Assembly: GCF_016863655.1 (NCBI RefSeq)
Contig: NZ_BOPH01000053.1
Span: 124,001-188,000, forward strand
From: Virgisporangium ochraceum
GTDB lineage: Bacteria > Actinomycetota > Actinomycetes > Mycobacteriales > Micromonosporaceae
Direction: 5' to 3'
Length of the DNA: 64,000 bases
Below are positions 59,881 through 64,000 of the stretch, in pieces. How positions within the stretch are numbered: the stretch's first letter is position 1; every line of letters begins with the position of its first letter. Both the position numbers and the translations under genes were made by a program. A model generated the notes under the pieces. The model did no database searches and was not told the origin of the DNA. It saw nothing but the letters and a program-made list of their open reading frames with translations.

Positions 59881-61103
59881 CCTGGCGGCCGGCCCGCTCC
59901 CTGGCCACCGAGTTCTCGACGCGGGCCAACAGCATCGGGTTCCTGCGGCTGGTGCTCGCGGTGTCGGTGCTCGTGGCGCACGCCGCCCCGCTCGGCTACG
60001 GCCGGCCCAACTACGGCTTCGAGTTCACCCGCGGACAGCTCGACTTCGGCGGGCTCGGCGTCAACGGGTTCTTCGTGCTGTCGGGGTTCCTCATCACGGC
60101 CAGCGGCATGCGGTTCAGCCTGCCGCGGTACGCCTGGCACCGGTTCCTCCGGATCTTTCCGGGTTTCTGGGTGTGCCTCGTCGTGGCCGCGTGTCTCCTG
60201 ATGCCGCTCGTGGCGCTGTACGAGCGCGACACGCTCGCCGGCTACTGGAACCACCCGAACGGGCCGCTCGACTACATCGTGCGCAACGCCACCACCACGA
60301 TGAACCAGTACACGATCTCCGGGCTGTGGGCCACGAACCCGAGCGGCGGCGCCGTCAACGGGTCACTGTGGACCCTCAAGTACGAGCTGACCTGCTATGT
60401 GCTCGTCGGCGTTCTCGCGTGGACCGGCACGCTCCGTCGCGCCCCACGCATGGTGCTGCTGGTGACCGTCGGCCTGTACCTGGTCGTGGTGGCCGACTGG
60501 GTCCGCCAGCTACCGGTGCTCAACACGGGGATGTACTCCCGCGGCGAGCTCGGCCCGTTCCCGGTCATCGGCTCGTACGGCATCACCACGCTGATGTTCC
60601 TGGTGTTCATGTTCCTCATCGGCGCGAGCATGCACCTGTACCGCGACCGCATCCCGATGCACCCGGCGGTCGCGGCCGTGGCCGCGGTGGCGTTCGTCGG
60701 GTCCGCCGCGTTCGGCGGGTTCCTGGTGATCGGACAGCCGGCGTACGCGTACCTGCTGGTGTGGCTGTCCTGCAAGCTGCCGGGATGGCTGCAGGGCATC
60801 GGCCGCAAGCGCGACTACTCGTACGGCATCTACATCTACGCGTTCCCGGTGCAGCAGGGCATCGCGATGCTCGGCTGGGCCGAGTGGGGCGTGGCGGCGT
60901 ACATCCTGCTGTCGCTGGCCGGCACGGTGCTGCTCGCGGTGCCGTCGTGGCACCTGGTCGAGAAACCGGCGATGTCGATGAAGAACTGGACCCCGCCGTT
61001 CCTGGCCAGGCGCGAGGAGCCGGTCGAGGCGGAGCCGCCCGCGCCGCCCACCCGACGCGAGGCGGAGGAACCCGACCCGGTACCGGTCCCGGCCCGCGAC
61101 TGA
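59865..61103 (+). CDS. Membrane acyltransferase 3 family protein
   Basis: 412 residues, about ten spans. Family motifs: NSIGFLRLVLAVSVLVAHAA (catalytic His region), GVNGFFVLSGFLITASG, RYAWHRFLRIFPGFWVCLV, NGSLWTLKYELTCYV (conserved Glu) and IYIYAFPVQQG. These proteins O-acylate exported sugars or glycans. It has a Pro/Glu-rich cytoplasmic tail. GTG 59865 follows GGAGG. Convergent with the toroid-glycosyltransferase operon (1-base gap), consistent with one glycan-decorating locus. Confidence 0.92.
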   Translation: MRTVLTWRPARSLATEFSTRANSIGFLRLVLAVSVLVAHAAPLGYGRPNYGFEFTRGQLDFGGLGVNGFFVLSGFLITASGMRFSLPRYAWHRFLRIFPGFWVCLVVAACLLMPLVALYERDTLAGYWNHPNGPLDYIVRNATTTMNQYTISGLWATNPSGGAVNGSLWTLKYELTCYVLVGVLAWTGTLRRAPRMVLLVTVGLYLVVVADWVRQLPVLNTGMYSRGELGPFPVIGSYGITTLMFLVFMFLIGASMHLYRDRIPMHPAVAAVAAVAFVGSAAFGGFLVIGQPAYAYLLVWLSCKLPGWLQGIGRKRDYSYGIYIYAFPVQQGIAMLGWAEWGVAAYILLSLAGTVLLAVPSWHLVEKPAMSMKNWTPPFLARREEPVEAEPPAPPTRREAEEPDPVPVPARD

Positions 61104-61104
61104 G

Positions 61105-62118
61105 TCAGGCGGTCTCGCGCAGCGGGGTGGGCTCGCCGGAGAAGATCGTGCTGCGCGGGTGCTCCCCGTCCAACGCGTCGACCGCGAGCACCACGGCCGC
61201 CGCCGTCCACGTCGTCCGCTCGACCGGCCAGCGGACCCCCTCGTCGAACACGAGGCCGGTCCAGTAGGAGCCGTCGTCGTGGCGCAGGTGCTGCATGTCG
61301 GCGACCACCCGCGCCGCCGCGTCGGGGTCGCCGTTGGCGTGCAGGGCCAGCGCCAGCTCGCACGTCTCGGCACCGGTGACCCAGGGCCGGTCGGCCACGC
61401 AGCGGACGCCGAACCCGGGCACCACGAACTCGTCCCAGCGCTCGGCGAGACGCGCCCGCGCCGCGGGCCCGCGGACCGCGCCGCCGAGCACCGGGTAGTA
61501 CCAGTCCATCGAGTAGCGGCCCTTGTCGGCGAACAGGTCCGGCTTCTCCCGGATCGCCTGCTGCAGGTCGGCCGCCGCGAGCTCCCAGTCGGGCTGGGAA
61601 CGGCCGAGGTGCTCGGCGATCGCGGACGCGCACCGCAGCCCCTGGTACGTGCTGGCCGACCCGGTGAGCAGCGCCACCCGGTCGGCGCCCGTCACGGGGT
61701 GCACCGCCCACGGCACGACGCCCGACGACTCCTGGTGCCGCACCACGAAGTCGGCCGCCTCGCGCACGCTGGGCCACAGCTCGACCAGGAAACCCTCGTC
61801 GTCGGTGGCGAGGAAGTGGTGCCACAGCCCGACCGCGAGGTACGCGCTGTGGTGGGTCTCGCCGAAGTCGCACACCGGCGCGCCGTCGCGGTACTTCGCC
61901 GGCCACCAGCCACCGTCGCGCCGCTGCGTGTGCAGCCACCGGTAGGCGGCCCGCGCCTCGGCGTGCCGGCCGCCGACGTCGAGGGCCATCGCCGCCTCGA
62001 CGTGGTCCCACGGGTCCAGCTCGCCGCCGGGGAACCACGGGATGGCGCCGTCGGGCGTCTGTACGGCGGCGATACTGTCCACAGTGGACCGAATCGCGTC
62101 GGCCGTGAGTACCGTCAC
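61105..62118 (-). CDS. Alpha/alpha-toroid protein (prenyltransferase/glycosidase-like fold)
   Basis: 337 residues built from repeated helical hairpins with aromatic-rich turns: QTPDGAIPWFPGGELDPWDH, TQRRDGGWWPAKYRDG, YSMDWYYPVLGG, HDDGSYWTGLVFDEGVRWP. The fold is shared by terpene cyclase/prenyltransferase-like and GH-like six-hairpin proteins, and homologues in actinobacteria are labelled 'prenyltransferase' without proof. No DDxxD or QW-type catalytic set could be assigned. GTG 62118 overlaps the methyltransferase stop (GTGA). Third gene of the operon. Carries a TCCAC-N-GTGGA palindrome at its start. Confidence 0.8.
   Translation of the reverse strand: MTVLTADAIRSTVDSIAAVQTPDGAIPWFPGGELDPWDHVEAAMALDVGGRHAEARAAYRWLHTQRRDGGWWPAKYRDGAPVCDFGETHHSAYLAVGLWHHFLATDDEGFLVELWPSVREAADFVVRHQESSGVVPWAVHPVTGADRVALLTGSASTYQGLRCASAIAEHLGRSQPDWELAAADLQQAIREKPDLFADKGRYSMDWYYPVLGGAVRGPAARARLAERWDEFVVPGFGVRCVADRPWVTGAETCELALALHANGDPDAAARVVADMQHLRHDDGSYWTGLVFDEGVRWPVERTTWTAAAVVLAVDALDGEHPRSTIFSGEPTPLRETA
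62078..62088. repeat. TCCACAGTGGA palindrome in the toroid gene
   Basis: Extends to the 13-base GTCCACAGTGGAC; coding frame Ser-Thr-Val-Asp. Confidence 0.6.
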
Positions 62119-62819
62119 GTGGTCGGCTTCCGCACGTACAACACGACACTCTTGCCCAGCATGGGGTTCAGGCCCTTCTCGGCCCAGCGGGTCAGCCGGG
62201 GTCGCTTGACGATGTCCCACACCAGCAGCTTGTGGTAGGCCCGCACGGCGGCGCTGTCGTCGGCCGCGCACTTCAGCCACCAGTACGGGCTGTGCAGCGC
62301 GTGGGCGTGGCCGCGGCCGATCGTCTTCAGACCGACGTCGGCCAGCTTCGCCGACAGCTCCGACGCCCGGTAGATGCGCACGTGGCCGCCCTCGTTGGCG
62401 TGGTACTCGTCGGACAGCGCCCAGCACACCCGCTCCGGGAACCAGCGGGGCACGGTGACCGCCGCCCGCCCGCCCGGCTTGAGCACCCGGGCCAGTTCGG
62501 CGATCGCCGCACCGTCGTCGGGGATGTGCTCCAGCACCTCGCTGGCGATCACGCGGTCGAACGAGGCGTCGGGGAACGGCAGCGCCCGCAGGTCGGCCCG
62601 CACCGCGGCCGCGCTGGCGTCGGCCGGCGCCTCACCGGCGAGGCGGATCGCCGCGCACCACTCGCGGGTCGTCGCGAGGTCCCGGGCGCTGAGGTCCACG
62701 GCGACCACGTGCGCGCCACGCCGGTAGGCCTCGAACGCGTGCCGGCCCTCACCGCAGCCGAGGTCGAGCACCGTCATCCCCCGCCGGACACCGAGCCGGT
62801 CGTAGTCGACGGTCAGCAT
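62115..62819 (-). CDS. Class I SAM-dependent methyltransferase
   Basis: 234 residues. VLDLGCGEGRHAFEAYRRG (motif I), VVAVDLSARDLATTREW, FDRVIASEVLEHIPDDGAAI and RVLKPGGRAAVTVPRWFPER are canonical; the C-terminal half (YHANEGGHVRIYRASELSAK) resembles glycosyltransferase-linked sugar or lipid methyltransferases. ATG 62819 overlaps the stop of the glycosyltransferase gene by 7 bases. The middle gene of the three-gene operon. Confidence 0.9.
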   Translation of the reverse strand: MLTVDYDRLGVRRGMTVLDLGCGEGRHAFEAYRRGAHVVAVDLSARDLATTREWCAAIRLAGEAPADASAAAVRADLRALPFPDASFDRVIASEVLEHIPDDGAAIAELARVLKPGGRAAVTVPRWFPERVCWALSDEYHANEGGHVRIYRASELSAKLADVGLKTIGRGHAHALHSPYWWLKCAADDSAAVRAYHKLLVWDIVKRPRLTRWAEKGLNPMLGKSVVLYVRKPTT

Positions 62820-64000
62820 CCGAGCGCCCTGCGGTACCAGTCCACAGTGGACAGCGCGGTGCGCCGCCAGGTGTAGTTGGCGAGAACGCGTTCCCGGCCG
62901 TTCGCACCCAGCGTCTCCCGGAGCGCCGGGTCGCCGAGGAGCCGGCCGATCGCGGCGGCCAGCGCCTCCGGGTCACTCGGCGGCACGTGCAGCGCGGCGT
63001 GCCCGTCGGGGCCGACCACCTCCGGCAGCGCGCCCGCCGTGGTGGCCACCAGCGCGGTGCCGCACGCCATCGCCTCGACCGCGGGCAACGAGAAGCCCTC
63101 GAACCGCGACGGCACCACGGCCACCTCGGCGCTGCCGAGAAGCGCCGCGAGGTCCACTTCGGACAGTCCGCTCACGAACCGCACCGCGTCCTTGAGCCCC
63201 AGCCGGCCCACGGACCGGTCGGCGGGCCCGTCGGGCTTGGGCGTGCCGACCACCACCAGCTCGACGTCGCGCTCGGTGCGCAGCTTCGCCACCGCGTGCA
63301 GCAGGTCGTCGAGTCCCTTCAACGGAACGTCGGCGCTGGTCACGGTCACGATGCGGTCCTTGACCCGCGCGACCGACGGCGGCCGGAACACCTCGTCGTC
63401 GACACCGACCCCGATGACGCTCAACCGCGACGGCTCGACACGGAACGCCCGCAGCGTCTCCTCCTCCGACGTGGCCGACACCGTGCACACCGCCGGCAGC
63501 CGGCGCACCACACGGCCCTGCATGCGCGTGAACCCGTACCAGCGCCGCAGTGCGAAGCGCCGCTTCCGCGACGGCGCCGCGGCGAGCTCGATGTCGCGGT
63601 CGACGGTGATCGGGTGATGGACGGTCGCCACGGTGGGCAGGAGCCGTTTCAGCCCGAGCAGGCCGTAGCCCAGCCCCTGGTTGTCGTGCGCGATGTCGAA
63701 CTCGCTCCTCCTCTTCCGGAGGTGCCGCCACGCCCGCAGGGAGAACGTCAGCGGCTCGGGGAACGCGCCGGTGCACATCGTGAGCCACTCCAGCCAGTCG
63801 GTGGCCGAGGTGAACTCGCGGAGCTTCGGAACGCGGAACGGGTCGGGCTCGCGGTACAGGTCCAGGCTGCGCAGCTCGGTGAGCGTGACGCCGTCGTCGA
63901 GCTGCGGCAACGGCGGACCCGAGAACACCTCGACGTGGTGGCCCAGGCGTACGAGCTCACGCGAGAGGTAGCGCACGTAGACACCCTGGCCGCCGCAGAA
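62813..64000 (-). CDS. Glycosyltransferase family 4, 5' end outside window
   Basis: 396 codons are present; the frame continues through the right edge (FCGGQGVYVRYLSREL before the first in-window GTG), a GT4 N-terminal glycine-rich loop, so the start lies beyond 64000. The C-terminal GT-B domain has the donor-binding E-x7-E motif in VPSRFEGFSLPAVEAMACGT and GRLGLKDAVRFVSGLSEVDL. It should transfer a hexose from a nucleotide sugar to a lipid or glycan acceptor in the cytoplasm. It is followed by overlapping methyltransferase and toroid genes. One TCCAC-N-GTGGA palindrome lies near the 3' end. Confidence 0.93.
   Translation of the reverse strand, partial: FCGGQGVYVRYLSRELVRLGHHVEVFSGPPLPQLDDGVTLTELRSLDLYREPDPFRVPKLREFTSATDWLEWLTMCTGAFPEPLTFSLRAWRHLRKRRSEFDIAHDNQGLGYGLLGLKRLLPTVATVHHPITVDRDIELAAAPSRKRRFALRRWYGFTRMQGRVVRRLPAVCTVSATSEEETLRAFRVEPSRLSVIGVGVDDEVFRPPSVARVKDRIVTVTSADVPLKGLDDLLHAVAKLRTERDVELVVVGTPKPDGPADRSVGRLGLKDAVRFVSGLSEVDLAALLGSAEVAVVPSRFEGFSLPAVEAMACGTALVATTAGALPEVVGPDGHAALHVPPSDPEALAAAIGRLLGDPALRETLGANGRERVLANYTWRRTALSTVDWYRRALGC
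62841..62851. repeat. TCCACAGTGGA palindrome in the GT4 gene
   Basis: Extends to GTCCACAGTGGAC; coding frame Ser-Thr-Val-Asp, only 750 bases from the previous copy. Confidence 0.6.

Overview
The window is high-G+C DNA (I judge roughly 70% or more) from a probably filamentous member of the Actinomycetota. The evidence is G/C-ending codons, many GTG starts, and families typical of this group: a SigE-family sigma factor, DUF574 methyltransferases, a DasR-type GntR regulator with its operators, NgcEFG-type sugar importers without their own ATPase, and Tat-exported lipoproteins. The genus cannot be told from this sequence. I saw no rRNA, tRNA, CRISPR array, transposase, integrase or phage gene.

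Layout. 1-5114 (minus): a TPR/S41-peptidase-like protein sits directly upstream of the Mod and (partial) Res genes of a type III restriction-modification system. 5176-10187: a helical-repeat protein, an RtcB-type RNA ligase with a possible switching hairpin in its leader, a SPOUT rRNA methyltransferase, a SAM methyltransferase and an acetyltransferase. 10259-18783: a PP2C phosphatase, AraC, SDR, VWA lipoprotein, DUF574 methyltransferase, a TetR/P450/enoyl-CoA hydratase group and an RsbW-like ATPase. 18848-25570: a LacI-controlled carbohydrate locus (exported glycosidase-like protein, LacI, FAD oxidoreductase, binding protein, two permeases) with two matching operators. 25560-34458: regulation and envelope genes (sigma factor with probable anti-sigma partner, a two-component pair, a beta-propeller lipoprotein-like protein, a DNA-binding-domain-only GntR with a transglutaminase, and an orphan histidine kinase with a duplicated sensor region).

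34525-50619 is the most coherent block: an amino-sugar and wall-recycling locus. It holds nagA, a ROK kinase, murQ, a SIS-domain deaminase/isomerase, a GH3 hexosaminidase, a DasR-like regulator, a secreted GH18 chitinase, ngcEFG and an RpiR regulator, with dre-like operators before the chitinase, before the SIS gene and before the regulator itself. A Tex protein with a long Gly/Arg/Asp-rich tail is embedded between chitinase and transporter. The chitinase would cut chitin outside the cell, NgcEFG would import GlcNAc or chitobiose, and the kinase, MurQ, NagA and SIS enzyme would feed GlcNAc-6-P and MurNAc-6-P into fructose-6-P.

50756-61103 holds a nucleotidyltransferase, a PAP2-GT87 fusion, a soluble transhydrogenase, several small enzymes, an AsnC regulator beside an EamA exporter, an ALDH7-type dehydrogenase, and a methyltransferase/acyltransferase pair. 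61105-64000 (minus) is a tightly coupled glycosyltransferase-methyltransferase-alpha-toroid operon running off the right edge.

Two features cut across gene boundaries. A short palindrome (TCCAC-N-GTGGA) recurs far more often than base composition would predict, in different reading frames of unrelated genes. Nine convergent gene pairs overlap at their 3' ends.
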